39,366 bases of DNA from Bacteroidaceae bacterium (GCA_021443335.1 JABUUE010000004.1:1-39366), one strand, 5' to 3'. Positions 6,699 to 15,565 are shown, numbered from the stretch's first letter. Program-made: numbers and translations. The notes: generated by a model not told the origin, from the letters alone.

Positions 6699-8468
6699 AT
6701 GAGTTTCATAAAATCAGTCCTCGCCACAGTTGTTGGTATCATGGCTTTTTTTGCCATCATGTTATGCTTCTTTATCGGCAGCCTGGTAGGCATAGCGTTT
6801 TCCAGCAGCTCGCCGTCAATCGCCGACAACTCTGTTTTCGTGATTAATCTCGACGGCGACCTCACCGAGCGCGCATCTTCCAATCCGCTGCAGAAGATTA
6901 TGGGCACTCAAAAAACATCGCTGGCACTCGACGACATGATAGCAAACATCAAGAAGGCGAAGGCTAACGACAAGATAAAGGGAATATTCCTGGACTGCGG
7001 TTCACTCGGCACATCGACAGCCTCACTGGAGGAGATTCGCCGACAGCTTCTCGACTTCAAGAAGAGCGGCAAATGGATTATCGCCTACGCCGACAACTAC
7101 GACGCCGACACCTACTACCTGGCAACTGTTGCCAACAAGGTGCTCATCCACGAGCAGGGAGGACTGGACTGGCACGGCCTTGCATCCAACAACCTCCTGC
7201 TGAAAGACGCGCTGGCAAAGTTCGGCATCAAGTTTGCAGTGACCAAGGTCGGCAAATACAAGAGCGCGCCCGAAACGCTGACAGCCGACAAGATGAGCGA
7301 GCCTAACCGCGAGCAGATTACAGCCTACATGAACGGCATCTGGAACAACATCGTGAAGGGCGTCTCTGACAGCAGAAAGATATCTGCGGAAAAGCTGAAC
7401 GAATACGCCGACAGCCTCATCACCTTCTCGCCAGCAAAGGATTACCTGAAATATCACTTGGTTGACCAGCTCGTAAGCGGCAACGACGAGGTGAGGGCTG
7501 TGGTAAAGAAAATGCTCGGCATCGGCAAAGACGACGACATAAAGACGGTGTCTATGGCAACGATGAGCAAGCAAGAGGATGTTGACACTGACGGCGACGA
7601 GATAGCTGTTTACTACGCCTACGGCGACATTGTTGACGACCCATCAACAGGCATCAACGCAGCTTCTGACGAGATTGTAGGCAACACGGTTTCCGACGAC
7701 CTGATGAAGTTGGCAGACGACAAGGAAGTGAAGGCCGTAGTGATACGCGTAAACAGCGGCGGCGGAAGTGCTTTCGCTTCGGAGAAGATGTGGCAGGCAG
7801 TAAAATACCTGAAGGGAAAGAAGCCGGTTGTTGTATCTATGGGCGATTTGGCTGCTTCAGGCGGCTACTACATGAGCTGCCTTGCCAACTGGATTGTTGC
7901 CGAGAAAACCACTCTCACCGGCTCTATCGGAATCTTCGGAATGTTCCGCGACCTCAGCGACCTCCTGACAAACAAGCTCGGGGTGAAATACGAAACTCTC
8001 AAGACCAACGAGCACAGCGATTTCGGCAATATGTTCCGCTCGTTCAACGAGTCCGAGAAAGCCTTGCTCGAGAAATACATCACCCGCGGCTACGACCTTT
8101 TCCTCTCGCGCGTGGCTGAGGGCAGAAAGATGACTAAAGACCAGGTGAACGAGATAGCGCAAGGTCGCGTATGGCTTGGCGAAGACGCACTGAAGAACAA
8201 ACTCGTTGACGAGATAGGTGGCATAGACGCTGCCTTAGCGAAGGCGGCGAAACTGGCAAGGATGGAGAAATATCACACCCAGGCATATCCTTCTGCTGAA
8301 GACTTCAACCTCAACGCCCTGCTCGACCAGCAGGAGCAGGACATTCTCAACGAAAAGCTGACCGGCGTTTTCGGCGAATACTACAGCACATTCAAGTTCA
8401 TCCAAACCATCGACAAGCAAAACCACATACAAGCGCGCATTCCGTTCATCATGGAAATAAATTTATAA
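6699..8468 (+). CDS. sppA: Signal peptide peptidase SppA, long (67K) type
   Basis: A 589-aa membrane-anchored serine protease that degrades leftover signal peptides in the inner membrane. An N-terminal transmembrane helix (LATVVGIMAFFAIMLCFFIG) is followed by two tandem SppA/crotonase-like domains. The catalytic dyad is visible: Lys188 in KVGKYKSAPE and Ser387 in GDLAASGGYY, separated by 199 residues, as in the E. coli enzyme (200). NSGGGSAFAS and TGSIGIFG support the fold. The ORF track starts at a TTG at 6690; the ATG at 6699 (MSFIKSVLATVVG) fits homologues better. First gene of a plus-strand cluster with lpxK, thiL and maf. Confidence 0.92.
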   Translation: MSFIKSVLATVVGIMAFFAIMLCFFIGSLVGIAFSSSSPSIADNSVFVINLDGDLTERASSNPLQKIMGTQKTSLALDDMIANIKKAKANDKIKGIFLDCGSLGTSTASLEEIRRQLLDFKKSGKWIIAYADNYDADTYYLATVANKVLIHEQGGLDWHGLASNNLLLKDALAKFGIKFAVTKVGKYKSAPETLTADKMSEPNREQITAYMNGIWNNIVKGVSDSRKISAEKLNEYADSLITFSPAKDYLKYHLVDQLVSGNDEVRAVVKKMLGIGKDDDIKTVSMATMSKQEDVDTDGDEIAVYYAYGDIVDDPSTGINAASDEIVGNTVSDDLMKLADDKEVKAVVIRVNSGGGSAFASEKMWQAVKYLKGKKPVVVSMGDLAASGGYYMSCLANWIVAEKTTLTGSIGIFGMFRDLSDLLTNKLGVKYETLKTNEHSDFGNMFRSFNESEKALLEKYITRGYDLFLSRVAEGRKMTKDQVNEIAQGRVWLGEDALKNKLVDEIGGIDAALAKAAKLARMEKYHTQAYPSAEDFNLNALLDQQEQDILNEKLTGVFGEYYSTFKFIQTIDKQNHIQARIPFIMEINL

Positions 8469-8538
8469 GCGGCTCAAGTTTTGCTTGCGAAAGTTGAGTT
8501 TATAAGCGCCTCAAGTTTCATTTGTACAAGTTAAACGC

Positions 8539-8604
8539 GAAGCTGAAAGCGGAGTTAAAAGAAGCTGAAAGCGGAGTTAAAAGAAGCTAAAAGCGGAGTT
8601 AAAA
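8539..8604. repeat. Three tandem 22-bp repeats directly upstream of lpxK
   Basis: Units begin at 8539, 8561 and 8583 (GAAGCTGAAAGCGGAG... type); the first two are identical and the third has one change. The array ends 4 bases before the lpxK ATG, so copy-number change would alter the leader immediately next to the start. Upstream (8474-8535) lie CTCAAGTTTTGCTTGCGAAAG-like words seen in other gaps. Confidence 0.85.
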
Positions 8605-8608
8605 AGGG

Positions 8609-9793
8609 ATGTTAAAAATACTGCTTTTCCCCATAGCCTGGATTTACGGCATGATAATAGCCATCAGGAATCATCTTTTCGACACCAATGTGTTGAAGAG
8701 GCGGAGTTATAACATTCCCGTGATTTCCGTTGGCAACATCACAATGTGCGGCACAGGCAAGACTCCACACACGGAATACATTGTCAACCTCCTGAAAAAC
8801 TCGTGCAAGGTTTCCGTGCTGAGCAGAGGATACATGAGAAAGACGAAGGGTTATGTCTTGGCAAACGAAAAAACCGAAATGCAGGACATCGGCGACGAAC
8901 CTTTCCAGATGCACAGAAAATTCCCGGACGCGACCATCGCCGTAAGCGAAAACCGCTGCGAGGGCATCGACAGGCTGATAGAGGAAGAGAAGGTAGAGGC
9001 AGTGATTCTCGACGACGCCTTCCAGCACCGCTATGTAGAGCCGGGACTGAGCATACTGCTTGTTGACTTCCACCGCCCCATTTCGCGCGACCACATGATA
9101 CCCGTGGGACTGCTCCGCGAGCCTGCAAGCGCAAGGAAAAGGGCTGACATAATAGTGGTGACAAAATGTCCGCAAGACATCAATCCTTTGGACATACGCG
9201 TGACGACAAACGACCTGCGCATGCTCGCCTTCCAGAAACTGTTCTTCTCCACAATAGAATATTCCCCGCTAAAGCCATTGTTCTACAACGACGTTCCGGA
9301 GATGCCGCTTTTCAACCTGAAGAAGATTAATGTGCTGCTCGTGACAGCCATCGGTTCGCCGGCAAACATTGTGAAAGACCTTGAGCCTTACGGGGCGAAA
9401 CTAAAGGAACTGCACTACCGCGACCACCACCAGTTTACGGAGAAAGAGGTCTATGAAATAAACGAGACTTACTCGTTTATGTCCTCGCCTAAGATAGTGA
9501 TAACCACAGAGAAAGACGCCACGAGACTGCAGAACCTCAACGGCTTCTCGAACGAAATGCGCAAATCAACCTATGTCTTGCCTATCAAGGTGAAGATAAT
9601 GCTTGACCAGGAAGACGAATTCAACAGGCTCATACTCGACTATGTTCACAAAGACACGACAAACATCACAAACACCGAGCCACAACAATACGAAGAGAAA
9701 GAGGTTACACTAACTAACAGCGGCAACACTGCCGACGAGGAAACCTTCTCTCCCCCACCACCAATAACCATAAACTTCAAGGAAAACGACTAA
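8609..9793 (+). CDS. lpxK: Tetraacyldisaccharide 4'-kinase LpxK
   Basis: A 394-aa inner-membrane-associated kinase that phosphorylates the 4' position of the lipid A disaccharide precursor. The N-terminus (LLFPIAWIYGMIIAIRNHLFD) is a membrane-binding helix, followed by the family block VISVGNITMCGTGKTPHTE with its Walker A P-loop, LSRGY, GDEP, AVSENRCEG, and DDAFQHRYVEPGLSILLVDFHRP. TEKDATRL appears near residue 300. The C-terminal tail of some 50 residues (Glu/Thr-rich, ending in PPPPITINFKEND) extends past the usual domain and looks disordered. It follows sppA across a repeat-filled gap and precedes thiL by 48 bases. Confidence 0.93.
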   Translation: MLKILLFPIAWIYGMIIAIRNHLFDTNVLKRRSYNIPVISVGNITMCGTGKTPHTEYIVNLLKNSCKVSVLSRGYMRKTKGYVLANEKTEMQDIGDEPFQMHRKFPDATIAVSENRCEGIDRLIEEEKVEAVILDDAFQHRYVEPGLSILLVDFHRPISRDHMIPVGLLREPASARKRADIIVVTKCPQDINPLDIRVTTNDLRMLAFQKLFFSTIEYSPLKPLFYNDVPEMPLFNLKKINVLLVTAIGSPANIVKDLEPYGAKLKELHYRDHHQFTEKEVYEINETYSFMSSPKIVITTEKDATRLQNLNGFSNEMRKSTYVLPIKVKIMLDQEDEFNRLILDYVHKDTTNITNTEPQQYEEKEVTLTNSGNTADEETFSPPPPITINFKEND

Positions 9794-9841
9794 GTAATGA
9801 ATTCAAGCCTTGCAAGTTTTTGACTTGCGAAACACAATCAA

Positions 9842-10867
9842 ATGGACATTTCAAAACTCGGAGAATTTGGACTTATAGACCATCTGATGGATGGATATGA
9901 ACTGAAGAATCCATCATCAGAACATGGCGCGGGCGACGATTGTGCCGTGCTCAACCATAGCAACAGGCGTGTGCTTGTAACCACCGACATGCTTATGGAG
10001 GGCGTTCATTTCGACCTCACATACATAAGTCTTGAGCTGTTAGGCTACAAGGCGGCAATGGTAAACATTTCCGACATCTTTGCAATGAACGGAAAGCCGG
10101 AACAGATGACCGTCAGTATAGCGCTCTCAAAAAAGTTCTCTGTAGAGAATTTAGAAGATTTCTACAAAGGACTGCACCGCGCCTGCGACAAATGGAACAT
10201 TGACATTGTTGGCGGCGACACTTCGTCATCGCTCACAGGACTTGCCATAAGCATCACATGCATCGGCAGCGCTGACAAGGACGAAATAGTTTACCGCTCA
10301 GGAGCAAAGGAGACAGACCTTATCTGCGTCTCCGGCGACCTCGGAGCTGCTTATATGGGCTTGCAGATATTAGAACGAGAGAAGGCTGTTTTTTACCAGA
10401 CGAAAACCGACAACGACTTCCAGCCTGACTTTGCCGGGAAAGAATATCTGCTGGAACGCCAGCTGAAGCCTGAAGCACGCGGCGACATCTTGGAAGCCTT
10501 GCGCTCATACGGAATACAGCCGACAGCCATGATTGACATCTCCGACGGACTGTCGTCAGAACTGCTCCACATATGCAAACAAAGCAAATGCGGCTGCCGT
10601 ATCTACGAGAAGAACCTGCCAATAGACTATCAGACAGCGGTTACAGCCGAGGAGTTCTCGATGAACGTAACCACATGCGCAATGAACGGCGGCGAAGACT
10701 ACGAGCTGCTCTTCACCGTGCCAATAGGCGACCTACAGAAAATCGAACAGATAGAAGGGGTGAAGATGATTGGCTACATCACAAAGCCGGAGCTCGGCGC
10801 ACAACTTATAACGCGCGACAACCAGGAATTTGAAATCAAGGCACAAGGATGGCAACACGAGATATGA
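9842..10867 (+). CDS. thiL: Thiamine-monophosphate kinase
   Basis: A 341-aa cytoplasmic enzyme phosphorylating thiamine monophosphate to thiamine diphosphate. Family blocks: GAGDDCAVL near residue 30 and TTDMLMEGVHFDL (Mg/ATP-binding aspartates), GYKAAMVNISDIFAMNG, DIVGGDTSSS, VSGDLGAAYMGL, IDISDGLSSELLHI and NGGEDYELLFTVP. Length is normal. The stop overlaps the maf start in an ATGA arrangement, implying translational coupling. The 48-base gap after lpxK holds CTTGCAAG/CTTGCGAAA words. Confidence 0.93.
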   Translation: MDISKLGEFGLIDHLMDGYELKNPSSEHGAGDDCAVLNHSNRRVLVTTDMLMEGVHFDLTYISLELLGYKAAMVNISDIFAMNGKPEQMTVSIALSKKFSVENLEDFYKGLHRACDKWNIDIVGGDTSSSLTGLAISITCIGSADKDEIVYRSGAKETDLICVSGDLGAAYMGLQILEREKAVFYQTKTDNDFQPDFAGKEYLLERQLKPEARGDILEALRSYGIQPTAMIDISDGLSSELLHICKQSKCGCRIYEKNLPIDYQTAVTAEEFSMNVTTCAMNGGEDYELLFTVPIGDLQKIEQIEGVKMIGYITKPELGAQLITRDNQEFEIKAQGWQHEI

Positions 10868-11442
10868 AGAAACTGATACTTGCATCAAACAGCCCGCGCC
10901 GCAAGGAACTGCTTGCCGGTCTCGACATTCCCTTTGAGGTGAGAGTCATTGACGGCATTGACGAGTCACACCCCGAAGGTGTTGACATCTACTCCCTGCC
11001 GGAAATTCTTGCGCAGAGAAAGGCTAACGCCTACAAAGACCACATCAGCGACGACGAGGTATTACTGACGGCTGACACCGTTGTAATCTTAGGCGAGAAG
11101 ATTCTCGAGAAGCCTACTTCGCTCGAAAACGCCAAGGAGATGCTGCGACAACTGAGCGGCAAGTCGCACAGCGTAGTCACAGGTGTCTGCATAGGCACGA
11201 AAAACGACCTCAACCACAGTCACTTCTCCGTCCTTACGGAAGTGCGCTTCAAGAAACTCACAGAAGAGGAGATAAACTACTATGTGGAAACTTACAAGCC
11301 TCTCGACAAGGCTGGAGCCTACGGAATACAGGAATGGATAGGCTATGTGGGAGTGACTGGCATAGACGGAAGTTTCTACAATGTTATGGGATTACCAGTG
11401 CAAAGATTGTATCCGGAATTGATAAAAATCATAAACTTATGA
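10864..11442 (+). CDS. maf: Maf-family nucleotide pyrophosphatase
   Basis: A 192-aa enzyme of the Maf/YhdE group, which hydrolyses dTTP, UTP and modified pyrimidine nucleotides and has been linked to septum formation. Signs: ASNSPRRKELLAGL at the N-terminus, LTADTVVILGEKILEKP, and DKAGAYGIQEW with GVTGIDGSFYNVMGLP near the C-terminus. The ORF track starts at 10849, but the ATG at 10864 overlaps the thiL stop (ATGA) and gives the standard MKKLILASNSPRR start. Last gene of the sppA cluster; a strong terminator follows. Confidence 0.92.
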   Translation: MKKLILASNSPRRKELLAGLDIPFEVRVIDGIDESHPEGVDIYSLPEILAQRKANAYKDHISDDEVLLTADTVVILGEKILEKPTSLENAKEMLRQLSGKSHSVVTGVCIGTKNDLNHSHFSVLTEVRFKKLTEEEINYYVETYKPLDKAGAYGIQEWIGYVGVTGIDGSFYNVMGLPVQRLYPELIKIINL

Positions 11443-11541
11443 CGCAATGATACTTTTATTGATAAAATACTTGCAAGTTTGCTAACATAGTCGTAACTTT
11501 GCAACGTGTTTTTCATGGTATTAGATTATTAAGGTTAGAAG

Positions 11542-11571
11542 ATTGGTTGTCGCGAGACAATCAATTTTTTT
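11542..11571 (+). terminator. Intrinsic terminator of the sppA-lpxK-thiL-maf cluster
   Basis: ATTGGTTGTC pairs with GACAATCAAT (one G-T wobble) around a GCGA loop and runs directly into a T7 stretch, about 100 bases past the maf stop. This is a textbook plus-strand intrinsic terminator. Confidence 0.85.
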
Positions 11572-11612
11572 ATACCCATGCTGATTACAAACAAATAATC
11601 GGCATGGGTATA
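11571..11612. terminator. Second large hairpin between convergent operons
   Basis: TATACCCATGC and GCATGGGTATA pair perfectly, continued by GATTA/TAATC after one T-G wobble, giving about 17 bp around an 8-nt loop. It abuts the terminator above and could act as a bidirectional barrier between maf (+) and the Nfn-like gene (-). Confidence 0.6.
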
Positions 11613-11649
11613 AATTTTGGATTTACATTTATGAGCAAAATATCCCCCG

Positions 11650-11754
11650 AATAATTTATGGGCAAATAATTTATAGGCAAATAAATTATAGGCAAATAAA
11701 TTATAGGCAAATAAATTATAGGGAAATAAATTATAGGGAAATAAATTATGAGAA
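11650..11754. repeat. Seven 15-bp tandem repeats
   Basis: Units of the form AATAAATTATAGGCA start at 11650, 11665, 11680, 11695, 11710, 11725 and 11740. Later copies read AGGGA instead of AGGCA and the outermost ones are more diverged. The tract sits between the terminators of two convergent operons. Because 15 is divisible by three, the minus strand reads as a spurious five-residue repeat ORF. Confidence 0.85.
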
Positions 11755-11759
11755 AAAGA

Positions 11760-11793
11760 AAATCCCCGAAAGCCAAATAGTCTTCGGGGATTT
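11760..11793 (-). terminator. Intrinsic terminator of the serS/Nfn-like transcript
   Basis: AAATCCCCGAA and TTCGGGGATTT form a perfect 11-bp stem. On the minus strand the stem runs into TTTTCTTTTT, starting about 20 bases after the stop of the Nfn-like gene. Confidence 0.8.
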
Positions 11794-11812
11794 ATCGTAG
11801 GGAAAAGTGTTA

Positions 11813-14167
11813 TTACTTAGAAAGTTTCTCGTGCATATTCATGGCAGCTCGCCTTCCGTCGCCCATGGCGAGGATAACTGTTGCTCCTCCACGAACGATA
11901 TCTCCACCAGCATAGAGGTTAGGACGGGATGACTCCATTCCTTCGTTGACAACGATAGTGTTCTTGCGTCCGAGTTCAAGTCCTGCAATAGACTTTGGCA
12001 CGAGAGGATTTGGAGAAACGCCAACGGCAACAACAACCTGGTCAACATCGAGAGTGACAGTCTTGCCTTCTACTGGCACTGGCGAACGACGACCGGAAGC
12101 ATCTGGTTCTCCGAGCTCCATAACCTGCAATATCGCCTGGCATACACGCCCCTGCTCGTCAGCCTTGTACTCTATAGGATTGTGGAGAGTAAGGAAATTA
12201 ATGCCTTCTTCCTTGGCGTGCTTAACCTCTTCCAAACGGGCAGGCATCTCCTGCTCGCTGCGGCGATACACAAGCGTAACCTCCGCACCAAGGCGTTTCG
12301 CGGTACGACAAGAGTCCATCGCCGTATTGCCACCACCAACAACGAGAACGCTCTTGCCTAGGTTTATCGGAGTGTCAGTATGAGGGTTGGCAGCATCCAT
12401 AAGGTTCACACGGGTGAGATACTCGTTGGATGACATAATATTGATAGCATTCTCACCAGGAATATTCATGAAGTTTGGAAGTCCCGCACCAGAAGCAACA
12501 AAGATACCACAGAAATTCTGCGCTTCGAGTTCGTCAACAGAAATTGTCTTGCCAACAATGCAGTCTGGCATAAAATGAACTCCCATCTTACGAAGGTTGT
12601 CAATCTCAACATCAACAATCTTGTTCGGCAGACGGAACTCAGGAATTCCGTACTTCAACACTCCGCCGATTTCGTGGAGAGCCTCATATACAGTGACATC
12701 ATAACCGAACTTTGCCATCTCACCGGCAAAGGTAAGTCCGGCAGGACCAGAGCCTACCACAGCAACCTTCTTGCCATTGCTTGACGCTATCTCGGGAACA
12801 GAGATGTTTCCGCTCTCGCGCTCATAGTCAGCGGCAAAGCGCTCAAGGTAACCGATAGCAACTGCCTGCTTGCCCATCTTCAGATGCATACACCTACTCT
12901 CGCACTGCTTCTCCTGCGGACAAACACGACCGCAAACTGCCGGCAGTGTGGATGTTGACTTCAGCACCTTAGCCGCAGCAAGGAACTCGCCACGTTCTAT
13001 ATTCTTGACGAAAGAAGGGATATTGATGCTTACAGGACAGCCCTGAACACATTCCGGATTAGCACAGTCAAGGCAACGCTTAGCCTCAACAAGTGCCTGC
13101 TCGGAAGTGAGACCTGTGTTAACTTCCTCTATGCGGGTAGTGGCGCGATAGACAGGGTCAAGTTCCGGCATGATAACACGCTCAATGGCTGCGCGCTCCT
13201 TAGCCTTCATCGACTTACGGAGTTCCTGACGCCACTCAGCGTTGCGGTCGGTGAGAGTCTCTAAAGATTCAGAGTTTGCCTTGTTGTCAGAAGTATCAGG
13301 AGCGTCAGAGATTTCTGCGTTATCTTCATTAGTCAACTGGCAAATATGCTCCTCGTAATGCTCCATCTCGTCGCGCTCAACGTTCTTGAATGTTCCCATA
13401 CGTTTGAACATCTCATCCCAATCGACAAGAGCGCCGTCGAACTCAGGACCGTCAATGCAGACAAACCTGGTCTTACCACCAATGGAAAGACGGCAAGCAC
13501 CGCACATTCCTGTACCGTCAACCATAATTGTGTTGAGCGACACATCTGTAGGAATGCCATATTTCTGTGTTAGCAAACAAGAGAACTTCATCATCATTGG
13601 AGGACCGATGGCAAACGCCTTGTCAATCTTTGGCTCCTGCTGGATGAACTTCTCAATACCAACAGTAACAACACCCTTTTCGCCCTTTGAGCCGTCGTCG
13701 GTCATGATAATAAGTTCGTCGGAACTTGCGCGAACCTCATCCTCAAGAATAACGAGGTCTTTATTACGACCGGCAATTACTGAAAGTACGCGGTTGCCTG
13801 CGGCCTTCAAAGCCTTGATGATAGGCAACATAGGAGCAACTCCTACTCCACCGCCGGCACAAATAACTGTTCCGAAGTTCTCTATATGAGTAGGATTTCC
13901 AAGCGGACCTACAATGTCAAGAACGAAATCGCCTTCGTTCAGATTACAAAGCTTTGTACTTGAAAGACCAACTTCCTGCACAACAAGTGTAATTGTGCCT
14001 TTCTCTATGTCAGCATCAGCTATTGTAAGCGGCATACGCTCACCCAACTTGTCAACACGAACGATGACAAAGTTACCAGCCTTACGGCTCTTCGCTATCA
14101 GCGGCGCTTCTATCTCAAAGAGAAATACCTTCTCTGAGAATTGATGTTTTCTAACTATCTTATTCAT
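11813..14167 (-). CDS. Fused Nfn/SudBA-type flavoprotein: ferredoxin-NADP reductase-like domain plus glutamate-synthase small-subunit-like domain
   Basis: A 784-aa fusion. Residues 1 to about 280 resemble the FNR-type, dihydroorotate-dehydrogenase electron-transfer subunit (NfnA/SudB): a GNFVIVR FAD segment, VICAGGGVGVAPMLPIIKAL, and a [2Fe-2S] site in DGTGMCGACRLSI...FVCIDGPEFDG. An acidic linker (about 280-315) joins it to a GltD/NfnB-like half: [4Fe-4S] cysteines in RCLDCANPECVQGCPVSINIP and CGRVCPQEKQCESRC, FAD site VAVVGSGPAGLTFAGEMAKFGYDVTVYE, NAD(P) site VLVVGGGNTAMDSCRTAKRLGAEVTLVYRR, and a C-terminal YAGGDIVRGGATVILAMGDGRRAA. In anaerobes the two-subunit version couples NADH, NADPH and ferredoxin by electron bifurcation, and this fused form probably does the same; glutamate synthase activity is less likely without a large subunit nearby. 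Six bases separate it from serS. Confidence 0.88.
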   Translation of the reverse strand: MNKIVRKHQFSEKVFLFEIEAPLIAKSRKAGNFVIVRVDKLGERMPLTIADADIEKGTITLVVQEVGLSSTKLCNLNEGDFVLDIVGPLGNPTHIENFGTVICAGGGVGVAPMLPIIKALKAAGNRVLSVIAGRNKDLVILEDEVRASSDELIIMTDDGSKGEKGVVTVGIEKFIQQEPKIDKAFAIGPPMMMKFSCLLTQKYGIPTDVSLNTIMVDGTGMCGACRLSIGGKTRFVCIDGPEFDGALVDWDEMFKRMGTFKNVERDEMEHYEEHICQLTNEDNAEISDAPDTSDNKANSESLETLTDRNAEWRQELRKSMKAKERAAIERVIMPELDPVYRATTRIEEVNTGLTSEQALVEAKRCLDCANPECVQGCPVSINIPSFVKNIERGEFLAAAKVLKSTSTLPAVCGRVCPQEKQCESRCMHLKMGKQAVAIGYLERFAADYERESGNISVPEIASSNGKKVAVVGSGPAGLTFAGEMAKFGYDVTVYEALHEIGGVLKYGIPEFRLPNKIVDVEIDNLRKMGVHFMPDCIVGKTISVDELEAQNFCGIFVASGAGLPNFMNIPGENAINIMSSNEYLTRVNLMDAANPHTDTPINLGKSVLVVGGGNTAMDSCRTAKRLGAEVTLVYRRSEQEMPARLEEVKHAKEEGINFLTLHNPIEYKADEQGRVCQAILQVMELGEPDASGRRSPVPVEGKTVTLDVDQVVVAVGVSPNPLVPKSIAGLELGRKNTIVVNEGMESSRPNLYAGGDIVRGGATVILAMGDGRRAAMNMHEKLSK

Positions 14168-14173
14168 GCCTCT

Positions 14174-15496
14174 CTATAATGTGATGTATTCAAATCCCGT
14201 ATAAGGTACCAATGCTTTCGGCATACGGATGCCCTGTTCGGTCTGGTTGTTCTCTATGATGGCAGCCACGATTCTTGGCAAAGCGAGCGCAGAGCCGTTG
14301 AGAGTGTGGCAGAGTTCTGTCTTCTTTGTTTCAGCCTTACGGTAGCGGCATTTCAGACGGTTAGCCTGATAGGTGTCGAAATTGCTGACAGAAGAAACCT
14401 CCAGCCAACGGCCTTGTGCCTCGGAATAGACCTCAAAGTCATAGCAGATGGCAGAAGTGAAACTCTGGTCGCCGCCACAAAGACGGAGTATGCGATATGG
14501 CAATTCGAGTTTCTGCAGCAAACCTTCAACATGCTCAAGCATTTCCTTATGACTTTCTGCAGAATGCTCTGGTGTGTCAATGCGCACAATCTCTATCTTT
14601 GAGAACTCGTGCAGGCGGTTCAATCCGCGAACATCCTTGCCGTAAGAACCAGCCTCGCGACGGAAACACTGTGTGTAAGCGCAGTTCTTTATCGGGAGTT
14701 GCTTCTCGTCGAGAATAACATCACGATAGATATTTGTTACAGGAACCTCGGCTGTAGGAATGAGATAAAGGTCGTCTAACTCGCAGTGATACATCTGTCC
14801 CTCCTTGTCAGGAAGCTGTCCGGTGCCATAACCAGAAGCAGCATTAACCACTGTTGGCGGCATTATCTCTGTGTAGCCTGACTTACGAGCCTCGTCCAAA
14901 AAGAAATTGATGAGAGCACGCTGAAGTCGAGCGCCTTGACCAACATAAACGGGGAAACCCGCACCTGTAATCTTAACACCAAGGTCGAAATCTATGAGAT
15001 TATATTTCTTAGCCAGTTCCCAGTGCGGCTCTTTTGCCTCACTGTTGCTTGGGTTTGTGTTCCAATTGCCGACAGTATCTTGACCAACAACACATTCCTT
15101 AAGGTTAGATTTCACAACCCAGTTATCCTCTGCGCATGCTCCTTCAGGAACCTCGTCGTAAGGAATGTTAGGAATGGTGCAAAGATGCGCATTCAGTTCG
15201 TCTTCTGCCTTTTTCTTGGCAACCTCCATGTCAGCAGCTTCGGCTTTCAGCTTTGCCACCTCGGCTTTTGCTGCATCTGCCTCTTCCTTCTTGCCTTGCT
15301 TCATCAGCTGACCAATAACCGAAGCATATTTTTTACTCTCAGCAAGAATAGCATCGAGTTTTGTCTGTGAATCACGACGCTCCTTGTCGTAACTGATTGC
15401 TTTTTCAACAGCTTCCTTGGCCCCATGGAAGTGCTTCTTTTCAAGACCATTGATAACTCTTTCGGTCTCTTCTGTAATAAGTTTGAGTGTTAACAT
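14174..15496 (-). CDS. serS: Seryl-tRNA synthetase
   Basis: A 440-aa class II aminoacyl-tRNA synthetase that charges tRNA-Ser. The N-terminal coiled-coil arm (about residues 25-110, Lys/Glu/Ala-rich) contacts the tRNA long variable arm. Class II motifs follow: LIPTAEVPVTNIY (serine-binding TAE), FRREAGSYGKDVRGLNRLHEFSKIE (motif 2), and LNGSALALPRIVAAIIENNQ (motif 3). Length is slightly above the usual 420-430. The leader contains a 15-bp tandem repeat right up to the ATG, and the Nfn-like gene follows after 6 bases, so both are probably one transcript. Confidence 0.96.
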   Translation of the reverse strand: MLTLKLITEETERVINGLEKKHFHGAKEAVEKAISYDKERRDSQTKLDAILAESKKYASVIGQLMKQGKKEEADAAKAEVAKLKAEAADMEVAKKKAEDELNAHLCTIPNIPYDEVPEGACAEDNWVVKSNLKECVVGQDTVGNWNTNPSNSEAKEPHWELAKKYNLIDFDLGVKITGAGFPVYVGQGARLQRALINFFLDEARKSGYTEIMPPTVVNAASGYGTGQLPDKEGQMYHCELDDLYLIPTAEVPVTNIYRDVILDEKQLPIKNCAYTQCFRREAGSYGKDVRGLNRLHEFSKIEIVRIDTPEHSAESHKEMLEHVEGLLQKLELPYRILRLCGGDQSFTSAICYDFEVYSEAQGRWLEVSSVSNFDTYQANRLKCRYRKAETKKTELCHTLNGSALALPRIVAAIIENNQTEQGIRMPKALVPYTGFEYITL

Positions 15497-15565
15497 AATG
15501 TTATTTACTATTGGACTATTTACTATTGGACTATTTATTATTGGACTATTTACTATTTTCTATTG
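15497..15565. repeat. 15-bp tandem repeat in the serS leader
   Basis: Three to four copies of CTATTTACTATTGGA (with an ATT variant) begin just upstream of the serS ATG. On the coding strand the unit reads TCCAATAGTAAATAG. It is the same word family as the repeats at 3018, 3623 and 4803. Confidence 0.8.

Noticed and set aside
7023-7574. 183-aa minus-strand ORF inside sppA, and similar long antisense ORFs within lpxK, lpxC and the ATPase
   Set aside because: They lie entirely inside genes with strong motifs on the other strand and show only shadow composition (His/Val/Leu-rich, no domains).
11585-11776. 63-aa minus-strand ORF with repeated PIIYLPIIYL residues
   Set aside because: It is the translation of the 15-bp tandem repeat and of a terminator stem; it has no start context or family resemblance.
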